From a bacterium (GTDB lineage Bacteria > Patescibacteriota > 4484-211): DNA of 8,501 nucleotides. The translations under genes and the position numbers were made by a program. The stretch spans positions 1-8,501 of the forward strand of contig JALUVT010000100.1 of the NCBI GenBank assembly GCA_027020325.1, in the 5' to 3' direction. This document shows, in pieces, positions 1 through 6,503 of the stretch; within the stretch, counting starts at the first letter, position 1, and each line of letters begins with the position of its first letter. Below the pieces are notes generated by a model that was given only the letters and a program-made list of their open reading frames with translations, ran no database searches and was not told where the DNA came from.

Positions 1-1447
1 CTTTGGCCGGTACACAACAACGAGAATCTAACCCTTCTCCCAGCGACGGACATTTTTCAGGAGGGGTAAGATACCACCCCGCCTCTTCTAAAAGTTGCCC
101 TAACTCATACCTTACCATGGAATTTAGGTCCCGAAAAGATATACTTTCTAATATCTCTTTTAATTTCCTTAACCGCTCTTGTTGTGCCGCTAGTCTTTGC
201 TGAAAAAGGTTTTCATCAACTTCCTCTCGAGTAACTCCTAAAACCGAATCTATTCTTCCACATAATTCTCTATACTCCTTATCCAACTTCGCTAAAGCAT
301 CTTTTGCACTCTTACTAACCTCAACCTCAGGTTCTTCAAAACCTTCGGCATATTTAGGTTCAAGCTTATAGAGAAACTCTAAATCTTTTTTATATTGCTC
401 AAGCCTTGCTAAAAGAGTTTTAATAACAGCAATTCTCGCTTCATGCGCATTAAAATTAAGCTCAAGATGTCGTAAAGACTCGGGCAATCCGACCTTAAAG
501 GAAAAAGATCTATCTTTTCCACTACCATACCACTCTAAGCCTACCCCTCCGGCTTGATAACGCTCGGTCATCCAACCTCCGCGTAGACCATCATTCGATA
601 GAGGATGATAATCCGCCACAAATCCTCCCTCACCGTAGCTGATTTGCGGAGAAGTTGAGAGCAAATTTTTTAATGCCTTCATTGTCCATTCCAACTGCGA
701 GCGGAAAGGATTAGAAATCTCTTCTCCCTTAGAATCAACAGCTTTACCCCCCCCCAAATCTGTTATATGATAATCAATTTTCCCGTCCCATTCTAATAAT
801 GCCCGCCGAACTCTTAATTGATAATCAGAAGGATGAAGCGGAGAAGGAGCCATTGCGACAATTCTTTCTTTAATTTCATCAGGGGTAATCCGAGCTGAAA
901 GAGGGGCAAAATGGCTCGGGGCAATATAAAATCCCTTTTCGTCTGCTACTGCAAACATCCCTAGTAGATCAACCCTTTTACTAAATCTTATTTCTAATCT
1001 CCTTCTTCCTTCTTCATCCGCAACTACATACCTAACATCAGTCCCTAAAAGTGTATTATTTTCAATCAAATAAGCGCACTCTACAGCAAGCGTAACTTCT
1101 CTTGAAGGATCCTGAGGATCGGAAACAGTTATTCGAAGAGTATACGCTAAATAACTATTTCTTCCTCGCTCTAGTTGTGGCTCACCAACCAACTCAACTT
1201 TTGTCTCCCTGTTTTCTAAGAACAATAAAAACTCCTGAGGACTTATGTTTTCAGAAATAGATCGTATATACAACCCCCTTTGATCATTAAGTTCTTCTAA
1301 AGCAATTCCTTGAGGAATAAAAGGATCTATTCCCGTTAAATCAGAAATTTCAATTTCCTCCCGCCCCGCCTGGAAAATTATCCTCTCTATTTCCTCTACA
1401 GAACGGGGGGAGACTGGAGATGGAGGGTGTTCTCTAGATATAGCCAT
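1..1447 (-). CDS. Hypothetical protein, unrecognised family, C-terminus beyond window edge
   Basis: An uninterrupted frame runs from ATG at 1447-1445 to the left edge, giving 482 codons without a stop, so the protein is incomplete at its C-terminus. I do not recognise the family. The N-terminus (MAISREHPPSPVSPRS) is proline/serine-rich and not a signal peptide, and no hydrophobic membrane segment is visible, so it is probably cytoplasmic. Residues about 20-215 look like mixed alpha/beta globular sequence. Residues about 225-330 are rich in glycine and aromatic residues. Residues about 340-445 are charged and helical, probably coiled coil. A run of nine G on the coding strand encodes L231-G-G-G234. 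Arginine codons are often AGA, AGG or CGA and leucine is often TTA, unlike the CGN-rich reductase genes next to it, which may indicate a different origin. A promoter-like element lies just upstream, so it is probably transcribed apart from the RNR cluster. Confidence is high that it is a gene and nil for its function. Confidence 0.85.
   Translation of the reverse strand, partial: MAISREHPPSPVSPRSVEEIERIIFQAGREEIEISDLTGIDPFIPQGIALEELNDQRGLYIRSISENISPQEFLLFLENRETKVELVGEPQLERGRNSYLAYTLRITVSDPQDPSREVTLAVECAYLIENNTLLGTDVRYVVADEEGRRRLEIRFSKRVDLLGMFAVADEKGFYIAPSHFAPLSARITPDEIKERIVAMAPSPLHPSDYQLRVRRALLEWDGKIDYHITDLGGGKAVDSKGEEISNPFRSQLEWTMKALKNLLSTSPQISYGEGGFVADYHPLSNDGLRGGWMTERYQAGGVGLEWYGSGKDRSFSFKVGLPESLRHLELNFNAHEARIAVIKTLLARLEQYKKDLEFLYKLEPKYAEGFEEPEVEVSKSAKDALAKLDKEYRELCGRIDSVLGVTREEVDENLFQQRLAAQQERLRKLKEILESISFRDLNSMVRYELGQLLEEAGWYLTPPEKCPSLGEGLDSRCCVPAK
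747..755 (-). repeat. G9 homopolymer inside the hypothetical gene
   Basis: Nine consecutive C on the plus strand (nine G on the coding strand) fall at codons 231-234 of the unrecognised gene. Runs of this length are prone to slippage, and one base gained or lost would shift the frame for the remaining C-terminal half. The copy here is in frame. Whether it varies cannot be seen from one sequence. Confidence 0.9.
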
Positions 1448-1458
1448 TGTTACAAATT

Positions 1459-1487
1459 ATCATATTAAATTATTTTCATTTTGGCAA
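1459..1487 (-). promoter_or_regulatory. Predicted promoter of the hypothetical gene, nearly leaderless
   Basis: On the minus strand TTGCCA (1487-1482), a 17-bp spacer and TATGAT (1464-1459) each match the sigma-70 consensus at five of six positions. The -10 box ends 11 bp before the ATG at 1447. Transcription should therefore start about 4-5 bases before the start codon, leaving no room for a Shine-Dalgarno sequence, and none is seen. Confidence 0.55.
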
Positions 1488-1495
1488 GAGCAAGA

Positions 1496-1505
1496 CAAAA
1501 TTTTG
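1496..1505. repeat. 10-bp perfect palindrome in the intergenic gap
   Basis: CAAAATTTTG reads the same on both strands. It lies just upstream of the predicted -35 box of the hypothetical gene and about 33 bp past the stop codon of the 677-residue reductase. It could be an operator half or chance in AT-rich DNA. The rest of the 91-bp gap (1448-1538) shows no convincing GC-rich terminator hairpin. Confidence 0.3.
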
Positions 1506-1538
1506 CACATTTAAACACAATATTTCCCTTTTCTCTTT

Positions 1539-3572
1539 CTACTGCGCTCCAAAATAAATAACCTGTTCGCGGCGACTTTGATCGCGGAAAATAGTAATCC
1601 CCTTGCACCCCAATTTCCAAGCCAAAAAATAGGCCCCCGCCACATCATTTACCGTGGCCTCAAAAGGCAAATTAATCGTCTTCGTTACCGAATTATCAAC
1701 CCATTTTTGAAAAGCGGCTTGCATTTTTAGATGAGCGCGAAAATGAATATCATGAGCGACGGGAAAAATTTCCCGCAGGTCAGTGGGAATTTCTTTAATT
1801 CCCTGCAAGCTACCGTGATTGGCGGCAATTTTTTGAATCAACTCCTCGCGATAAAGGCCGCGCTCCTGCAATTGTTCTTTGAGAAAACTATTTGTTTCGA
1901 GCAACTCTACTTCCCCGCCATATATACGCCGCCGGTAAACAAGAGCAAAAAATGGCTCAATGCCAAAGGAGGTATTAAAAATAATCCCGTGATTACTGCT
2001 GGGAGGGCAGGTGGTCAGGGCGACATTGCGCGGTTGACGGCGCTGTTTATGCCAGCGCGACTGCCCGACCGCGGGGAAGGGCCCCTTTTCTTCCCCTAAG
2101 GCAAATGACTCTTCCCAAGCACTATCATGAATTGTTTTCATAACCTTCTCCGCGGTTTTGAACCCTTCTTCACTATGGTAAGGAATTTTTAAGCGGGCCA
2201 AGGTTTCGGCCCAACCGACAACTCCCAAGCCCGTACGCCGCAATTGCCGTACCTGCTCTTGAATTTCCGCAACAGGAAACCAGCTTTGATCAATTAAGTC
2301 ATCGAGCATCCGCACCGCAATTTTTGTTGCCTCGGCCAAAGCATTAAAATCAAAAACCACTTTCTTTTTCTCAAAACGGAGAAATTGAGGCAGATTAAGA
2401 TAGCCCAAATTACAAGATTCATAAGGGTAAAGCGGTTGTTCTCCACAAGGATTAGTGGCCTTAATCTCACCCCAATGACGACGGAGCGGATTATTGCGAT
2501 TGATGGTATCCAAAAAAAGCAAGCCCGGGTCCCCGGTCCGGTGGGCATAATTGGCAGCCAGATCAAAAATCATCTTCGCCTTAATTTTTTCCACTACTTC
2601 TCCAGTGCGCGGGTTGCGCAAAGCCCAATCCTGATCTTTTTCCACTGCTTTCATAAAATCATCGCTTACTGCCAGAGAAATATTGGTGCTTATTAGATAG
2701 CCCTCTTTTTCTTTGAGTGTAATAAATTTCAGAATATCGGGGTGATCAACATCGAGGACGGCCATATTGCCACTTTCATAGCGTCCTTGCTGGCGGAAAA
2801 TCCGCGTTGTCAAATCAAATAATTCGATAATTTTTCCCGGACCAGCGGCTAAACCAGGTTCTCCCCCCACCAAATCTCCCGCGGGACGCAGGGACGAAAA
2901 ATTAAAACCGCAGCCTCCACCATGTTTTTTAATCACCGAAGATTGGTAAAGAATCTTAAAAATTCCTTCAATTGAATCCTCAAGAGGAAAAACAAAACAA
3001 TTTGCCAGTTGAGGAAATTTCTTGCCCGCATTCGCCAGAGTCCGCGTCCCGGGTAAAAATTTTTTCTCCCACATCAACTGAAAAAATTTTTTCTCCCAAA
3101 AAGCTTGTTTTTTCTTCTTTTCCGCCGCAGCGGCAAAACGGGCGACTCTTTTCAGCATCTGCCGCGGGGTTTCAATTGTTTGTCCTTTTTGGTTCCGCCG
3201 CAGGTAACGCGATTGCAGTAACCAAAGGCTGTTATAGGTCAACCCGCCCCAATCATCAGCAACCCCCAAGCTTTTCTTTTTTTCTTCTTCGCCCGCTTGC
3301 CGATAACGGTAAAGAATAAAAGCCTTGGCCGTTTGAGCGTGTCCTTCCTCAATCAAAACTTTTTCTACCGCCTCACCAATTAGAAAAGTAGTCAATTTTT
3401 TTTGCCGAGGATAATGCTGAGCGAGATAATCTTTAACTTTGTCCGCCAGCTTTGCCGCCCGACGCTGGTCTTTACCTCCTACTGACCGTGCGGCCTGAAA
3501 AATAGAACGGGCAATTTTCTCTAAGTCAAATGCTTCTTTCTTCCCGTTGCGTTTAATAACTTCGCTCAGCAT
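1539..3572 (-). CDS. nrdJ: Class II ribonucleotide reductase paralogue with ATP-cone, tail-less
   Basis: A 677-residue adenosylcobalamin-dependent ribonucleotide reductase large subunit, which converts ribonucleotides to deoxyribonucleotides in the cytoplasm. Residues 1-92 form an ATP-cone, the allosteric activity site (start VIKRNGKKEAFD, end AKAFILYRYR). The catalytic barrel follows. C192 and C387 fit the active-site redox pair, and C376 in NPCGE (374-378) fits the thiyl-radical cysteine; the 11-residue step from 376 to 387 matches the family. The protein ends at residue 677, soon after the conserved GCKGITIFRD segment, so it lacks the TSCPD domain and the C-terminal cysteine tail that normally re-reduces the active site. 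The specificity-loop region (QQGRYESGNM, 261-270) and the phosphate-binding loop (TCPPSSNHG, 521-529) differ from the RRGANM and APTGSTS forms in its neighbour. ATG at 3572 is the only good start: an in-frame TAG lies 24 bp upstream. It starts 5 bp after the 56-residue tail gene, so coupling to that gene and to the 825-residue reductase is likely. The class II assignment is firm; its role as partner or stand-alone enzyme is open. Confidence 0.93.
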   Translation of the reverse strand: MLSEVIKRNGKKEAFDLEKIARSIFQAARSVGGKDQRRAAKLADKVKDYLAQHYPRQKKLTTFLIGEAVEKVLIEEGHAQTAKAFILYRYRQAGEEEKKKSLGVADDWGGLTYNSLWLLQSRYLRRNQKGQTIETPRQMLKRVARFAAAAEKKKKQAFWEKKFFQLMWEKKFLPGTRTLANAGKKFPQLANCFVFPLEDSIEGIFKILYQSSVIKKHGGGCGFNFSSLRPAGDLVGGEPGLAAGPGKIIELFDLTTRIFRQQGRYESGNMAVLDVDHPDILKFITLKEKEGYLISTNISLAVSDDFMKAVEKDQDWALRNPRTGEVVEKIKAKMIFDLAANYAHRTGDPGLLFLDTINRNNPLRRHWGEIKATNPCGEQPLYPYESCNLGYLNLPQFLRFEKKKVVFDFNALAEATKIAVRMLDDLIDQSWFPVAEIQEQVRQLRRTGLGVVGWAETLARLKIPYHSEEGFKTAEKVMKTIHDSAWEESFALGEEKGPFPAVGQSRWHKQRRQPRNVALTTCPPSSNHGIIFNTSFGIEPFFALVYRRRIYGGEVELLETNSFLKEQLQERGLYREELIQKIAANHGSLQGIKEIPTDLREIFPVAHDIHFRAHLKMQAAFQKWVDNSVTKTINLPFEATVNDVAGAYFLAWKLGCKGITIFRDQSRREQVIYFGAQ

Positions 3573-3577
3573 AAATC

Positions 3578-3748
3578 TTAAAGAAGACAGTGGCTAAAGC
3601 CACAAAAAGGGCAGGAACGACAGCCCTCGCCATTTTGTAATTCCGCTCCACAATGGGGACAAAAATCTTCCTTTTCCCTTTCTTCACTTTCTTCGCTTGG
3701 GGGAGAAACTAAAGCTTTATTATCCTTACTTTCGGATTGCAGCGACAT
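3578..3748 (-). CDS. Free-standing class II RNR C-terminal zinc-ribbon/redox tail, 56 residues
   Basis: ATG at 3748-3746 opens a 56-codon frame ending TAA at 3580-3578. Residues 1-29 are a polar, acidic, probably disordered leader (SEESEEREKED at 18-28). Residues 30-54 carry six cysteines: C30-P-H-C33-G, then E-G-C43-R-S-C46-P-F-C49-G-F-S-H-C54. This is the pattern of the extreme C-terminus of NrdJ-type reductases, where four cysteines bind zinc and the last two carry reducing equivalents from thioredoxin to the active-site disulfide. The C49-x4-C54 spacing equals that of the shuttle pair known in the Lactobacillus class II enzyme (C731/C736). The gene sits 30 bp after the 825-residue NrdJ and 5 bp before the tail-less 677-residue NrdJ, so it is probably their co-expressed partner. 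It lies upstream of the tail-less gene, so it is not a simple frameshifted end of that gene. The alternative is a remnant of a lost third copy. No Shine-Dalgarno is seen. The motif match is strong; function in trans is inferred. Confidence 0.82.
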   Translation of the reverse strand: MSLQSESKDNKALVSPPSEESEEREKEDFCPHCGAELQNGEGCRSCPFCGFSHCLL

Positions 3749-3778
3749 TTTTTATCTATTTTAACATTCTAAATTTTT

Positions 3779-6256
3779 TTAACAGGCAGAATATTCACCG
3801 CAACCTCCCAGCCACTGCGCACAACGCTGGCATCCTTCAACTTCAACCAGGGAATAATTACCGCATTCGGGACAAACCGCACCTTTAATCTGTTCTCTAT
3901 TTTGTTGGAATTTTCTTTTTTCTTTTTCTTTCTCTGCCCCGGCCAAATTCATTAAATCCAACTGTACCAAAGGGGGGCGAGTTCCCAAATAATTTCGCAA
4001 AACCTTGGCAATCGCATCGGGAATAGAAAAAAATCTTTCTTTACCAATGCGCATACTTTGTCGTCCGCCAATGCCCTCAAGTTGTTCCACAATTGCCGCC
4101 AACCGCTGATGATTATCCGCTTCTTGAAGACGGAAAATCAATGAAATCAAGCGTCCAATAGCCTCGGCATCGGCCTGCAAATCACTGCCGGCTTTCCCGA
4201 TGTTAATAAAGACTTCGTGCAATTGCTGGTCGCCATTGGTATTAACCGTAACAAACATTGAGCCCCATGGAGTTCGAACCTGATGGGTTTCTCCCTGCAC
4301 AGTTAAGGGGCGCGGTTTGATTACCGCCTTTTTCGGAGATTTGACTTTAGTCTCCAAAACGACTTCGTGCCGCGAACCCGCAACATAAACCGTCAAGCCC
4401 TTACAACCCATTTTCCAAGCTTGAAAGTAGGCTTTTTTTACATCTTCCACCGTGGCCGTGGCGGGGAAGTTGCAGGTTTTGGAAATCGAATTATCAACAA
4501 AAGCTTGAATTGCAGCCTGCATTAAAACATGCTCCTCTGGTTTAATATCAGCGGCAACAACAAAGGTCTGCCGCAATGATTGGGGCAAGGCAGTTATTTT
4601 TTGACAGCTACCCTCTTCCGCGATCTGTTCAATAATTTTTTTCTTTTCCGCAGGCTTTAAATTCGTCTTCTCCAGTGCGGCTTGAAAAAGAGGGCTCAGA
4701 TAGCGCAGACGCAATTTGCCTTCCTCCCCTGCAGCTTGATAAACATTGCGGAAGTAAGCCAAAGCAAAGACTGGTTCACACCCATATCCTTCAACACCGA
4801 GGACGGTGGAAGTTGAGCCCGTCGGAGCAACGGTCATTTGCGTTGCGTTGCGGAGACCAAATTGCTCTAACCCTTTTTGAATAAAATTCCAGTCCAAAGA
4901 GGGGCGTTGCCACTTTGTTTTTTCTCGATAGGGAGAAAGCGGTTGGGGAGGAGACCAGCTTAGGGAGCGCGGATTATAGATGCTTTCTTTAATCCCCGGA
5001 AAAGAACCCCGTTCACGGGCCAAAGCAATACTCGCTGCCAAGGCATGATAACGAATAAATTCGGTAATTTGGGCGGCTAACTCTGCTGCTTGCGGACTAC
5101 CATAACGAACACCGAGGGAATAAAAAAGATCCCCCAAGGCGGTAAAACCCAAACCAATGCGCCGATTGCGCTGGGCAGCTTCTTGCAGTTGAGGCACTGC
5201 GGCCACATATTTATTAACGCTGACAATATTATCGAGAAAACGAACCGCAAGCCAAGTACTGCGACGAAGATGCTCCCAATCAATTTTTACTCCATCTCCC
5301 TTATTTTCTAAATGAGCGGCCAAATTGAGATGTCCCAAGCAGCAATTCTCAAAAGGACCCAGCCACTGTTCCCCACAGGGATTAGTGGCTTCGAGCTGGT
5401 ATTGCTGCGGCACGGGATTGGCACGATTGGCGGTGTCGATAAATAAAACTCCGGGTTCACCGTTACGGTGAGCAAAATGAGCAATGAGGTCGAAAAGTTT
5501 GGCCGCCTCAACCTCGCGCCAAACTTTCCCGTCACGGGGATTACGCAACGCAAACTTACTTCCTTTTTCCACTGCATTCATAAAAGCATCAGTAAGCGCG
5601 ACCGAAATATTAAAATTGCGAATCACTCCTTCTTCGCTTTTACATTTAATAAATTCCTCAATATCGGGATGGTCAACGCGCAAAACAGCCATGTTCGCCC
5701 CGCGCCGAATCCCTCCTTGAGCAATCTCCCCAAAGGCACTGTCGAAAACCTGCAAAAAACCAATTGGTCCGGTTGATTTACCCATACTTGAATGAACAAT
5801 ATCGCCGCGGGGACGAAGACGAGAAAAAGAAAACCCATTTCCCCCCCCGCTCTGTTGAATAAGCGCGGCATTACGCAAAGTCTGAAAAATACCCGCAGGA
5901 TGACGGCCCAAATCATCTTCTAAAGGCAAAACAAAACAGGCCGCCAATTGCCCCAGAGGCGTTCCCGCTCCGGTCCAAGTAGGAGCATTGGGAATAAATT
6001 CTTTCCCCACCAAAAAATTGTAGAAGACTTTTTCCCACCAAGGGTGATTTTTTTCTTCCCCTCCAGCAATAACCTGAGCCACGCGGCGATAAGCTTGGGG
6101 AATGGTTTCGGCAAAATTTCCCTGCGCATCTTTACGACGGTAACGGCGGTTAAAGATTTCCAAAGCATTCCCCTGCAACTGTGGCCGCCGCCGCGGCCCT
6201 CCCCAAAATTGTTCAAATTCTTCAAACTGGAATTGAAAAAATTGAGCGGCCTTCAT
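3779..6256 (-). CDS. nrdJ: Adenosylcobalamin-dependent ribonucleoside-diphosphate reductase (class II), no ATP-cone
   Basis: An 825-residue class II ribonucleotide reductase. Residues about 25-65 are the N-terminal helical segment that normally follows an ATP-cone, but no cone precedes it, and a stop lies in frame 12 bp upstream of the ATG. C107 and C305 fit the active-site redox pair and C294 in NPCGE (292-296) the thiyl-radical cysteine. [17 protein letters not shown] (136-152) and the loop GGIRRGANM (181-189) are canonical, as is the phosphate loop APTGSTS (477-483). Residues about 655-760 form the TSCPD domain typical of the zinc-tail NrdJ group ([11 protein letters not shown], then [19 protein letters not shown]). 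The end is a cysteine tail with C795, C798, C809, C812, C819 and C825; the spacing after C812 is longer than in the 56-residue neighbour. It is first in the cluster, with a predicted promoter about 110 bp upstream. It needs adenosylcobalamin, so the cell must make or import B12. There is no intein and no frameshift. The enzyme class is certain; overall activity control without a cone is unclear. Confidence 0.96.
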   Translation of the reverse strand: MKAAQFFQFQFEEFEQFWGGPRRRPQLQGNALEIFNRRYRRKDAQGNFAETIPQAYRRVAQVIAGGEEKNHPWWEKVFYNFLVGKEFIPNAPTWTGAGTPLGQLAACFVLPLEDDLGRHPAGIFQTLRNAALIQQSGGGNGFSFSRLRPRGDIVHSSMGKSTGPIGFLQVFDSAFGEIAQGGIRRGANMAVLRVDHPDIEEFIKCKSEEGVIRNFNISVALTDAFMNAVEKGSKFALRNPRDGKVWREVEAAKLFDLIAHFAHRNGEPGVLFIDTANRANPVPQQYQLEATNPCGEQWLGPFENCCLGHLNLAAHLENKGDGVKIDWEHLRRSTWLAVRFLDNIVSVNKYVAAVPQLQEAAQRNRRIGLGFTALGDLFYSLGVRYGSPQAAELAAQITEFIRYHALAASIALARERGSFPGIKESIYNPRSLSWSPPQPLSPYREKTKWQRPSLDWNFIQKGLEQFGLRNATQMTVAPTGSTSTVLGVEGYGCEPVFALAYFRNVYQAAGEEGKLRLRYLSPLFQAALEKTNLKPAEKKKIIEQIAEEGSCQKITALPQSLRQTFVVAADIKPEEHVLMQAAIQAFVDNSISKTCNFPATATVEDVKKAYFQAWKMGCKGLTVYVAGSRHEVVLETKVKSPKKAVIKPRPLTVQGETHQVRTPWGSMFVTVNTNGDQQLHEVFINIGKAGSDLQADAEAIGRLISLIFRLQEADNHQRLAAIVEQLEGIGGRQSMRIGKERFFSIPDAIAKVLRNYLGTRPPLVQLDLMNLAGAEKEKEKRKFQQNREQIKGAVCPECGNYSLVEVEGCQRCAQWLGGCGEYSAC
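5841..5848 (-). repeat. G8 homopolymer in the conserved glycine motif of nrdJ
   Basis: Eight G on the coding strand encode the conserved glycines 137-139 of the 825-residue reductase (SGGGNGF). The other nrdJ copy encodes its HGGG motif with mixed codons. A slip here would destroy the enzyme, so the run shows that G-runs of this size are tolerated in a likely essential gene of this genome. Confidence 0.85.
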
Positions 6257-6333
6257 TTCTTTAATTTATTGTTGCCCCGTAAAAGAAAAAAAGCTCATTT
6301 TAATCTATTTAACAAGAAAAAATGGAAATATTT

Positions 6334-6361
6334 TGGATCTAGGGGGCAGTAACCAGATCCA
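6334..6361. repeat. Inverted repeat at the predicted RNR transcript start
   Basis: TGGATCT (6334-6340) pairs with AGATCCA (6355-6361). A further GG/CC extension across one bulged A gives about nine base pairs around a nine-base loop. It sits exactly where transcription from the minus-strand promoter at 6395-6367 should begin, so it would be either a hairpin at the 5' end of the RNR mRNA or an operator. On the plus strand it is followed by TTTTTAT and so looks terminator-like, but no plus-strand gene lies upstream to end. Confidence 0.5.
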
Positions 6362-6366
6362 TTTTT

Positions 6367-6395
6367 ATCGTAGAATTGCGCACCAAGGATGTCAA
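6367..6395 (-). promoter_or_regulatory. Predicted promoter of the RNR cluster
   Basis: On the minus strand a perfect -35 TTGACA (6395-6390), a 17-bp spacer and TACGAT (6372-6367, four of six consensus bases) point to the 825-residue NrdJ at 6256. The expected transcript start is near 6360, giving a leader of roughly 100 bases that starts in the inverted repeat at 6334-6361. I found no clear pair of NrdR boxes and no cobalamin riboswitch in this leader. Confidence 0.6.
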
Positions 6396-6437
6396 TCAGA
6401 GACCAGAGCCTAAACATCAGCGATAAAAAACAGAGAA

Positions 6438-6468
6438 AAATTTTTCCCTCCCCCGGAGGCAAAAATTT
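6438..6468. repeat. 14-bp inverted repeat with 3-base loop abutting the mraY -35 box
   Basis: The arms 6438-6451 (AAATTTTTCCCTCC) and 6455-6468 (GGAGGCAAAAATTT) are reverse complements except for one C/C mismatch (6446/6460), around the loop CCC. The right arm overlaps the first two bases of the mraY -35 TTGACA. The layout is wrong for an intrinsic terminator: on either strand a T-tract comes before the GC stem and an A-tract after it. A protein-binding operator between the divergent promoters is more likely. Confidence 0.6.
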
Positions 6469-6496
6469 GACAACTTAAGATAGGATTTGCTACAAG
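6467..6496 (+). promoter_or_regulatory. Predicted mraY promoter, leaderless geometry
   Basis: A perfect -35 TTGACA (6467-6472) is followed after 18 bp by TACAAG (6491-6496). The bases TGC immediately before it (6488-6490) make an extended -10 element. Seven bases separate the -10 from the ATG at 6504, so transcription should begin at or next to the start codon. No Shine-Dalgarno sequence is present. Confidence 0.55.
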
Positions 6497-6503
6497 ATAT
6501 TTG

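Noticed and set aside
3..203. Plus-strand frame of 66 codons at the left edge
   Set aside because: It is opposite the long open frame of the hypothetical gene and looks like antisense noise.
1508..1526. ACACAATATTT-like sequence resembling half of an NrdR box
   Set aside because: It is a single imperfect half downstream of the reductase genes, whereas NrdR boxes occur as spaced pairs upstream of nrd promoters.
1731..2099. Plus-strand frame of 122 codons, and several similar frames opposite the nrdJ genes
   Set aside because: They lie wholly opposite strongly conserved reductase coding sequence, resemble no family and have no start signals; they are antisense shadows.
3585..3600. GCCACTG on the minus strand, resembling a conserved piece of cobalamin riboswitches, next to a B12-dependent enzyme gene
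   Set aside because: It lies inside the coding sequence for the cysteine tail (S-H-C-L codons), and no B12 box or other riboswitch elements surround it.
3578..3778. The 56-residue frame as a frameshifted extension of one of the two NrdJ genes
   Set aside because: The 825-residue NrdJ already ends in its own complete cysteine tail, and the 677-residue gene lies downstream, so the tail is on the wrong side to be its broken end. It has its own ATG and stop.
1539..6256. Intein or intron insertion in the reductase genes, common in this family
   Set aside because: Both proteins have normal lengths for their domain content, and the motifs run on without large insertions or splice-junction residues.
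6257..6503. Replication origin or DnaA-box cluster in the divergent AT-rich region
   Set aside because: No TTATCCACA-like boxes are present, and the region is explained by two divergent promoters and two inverted repeats.
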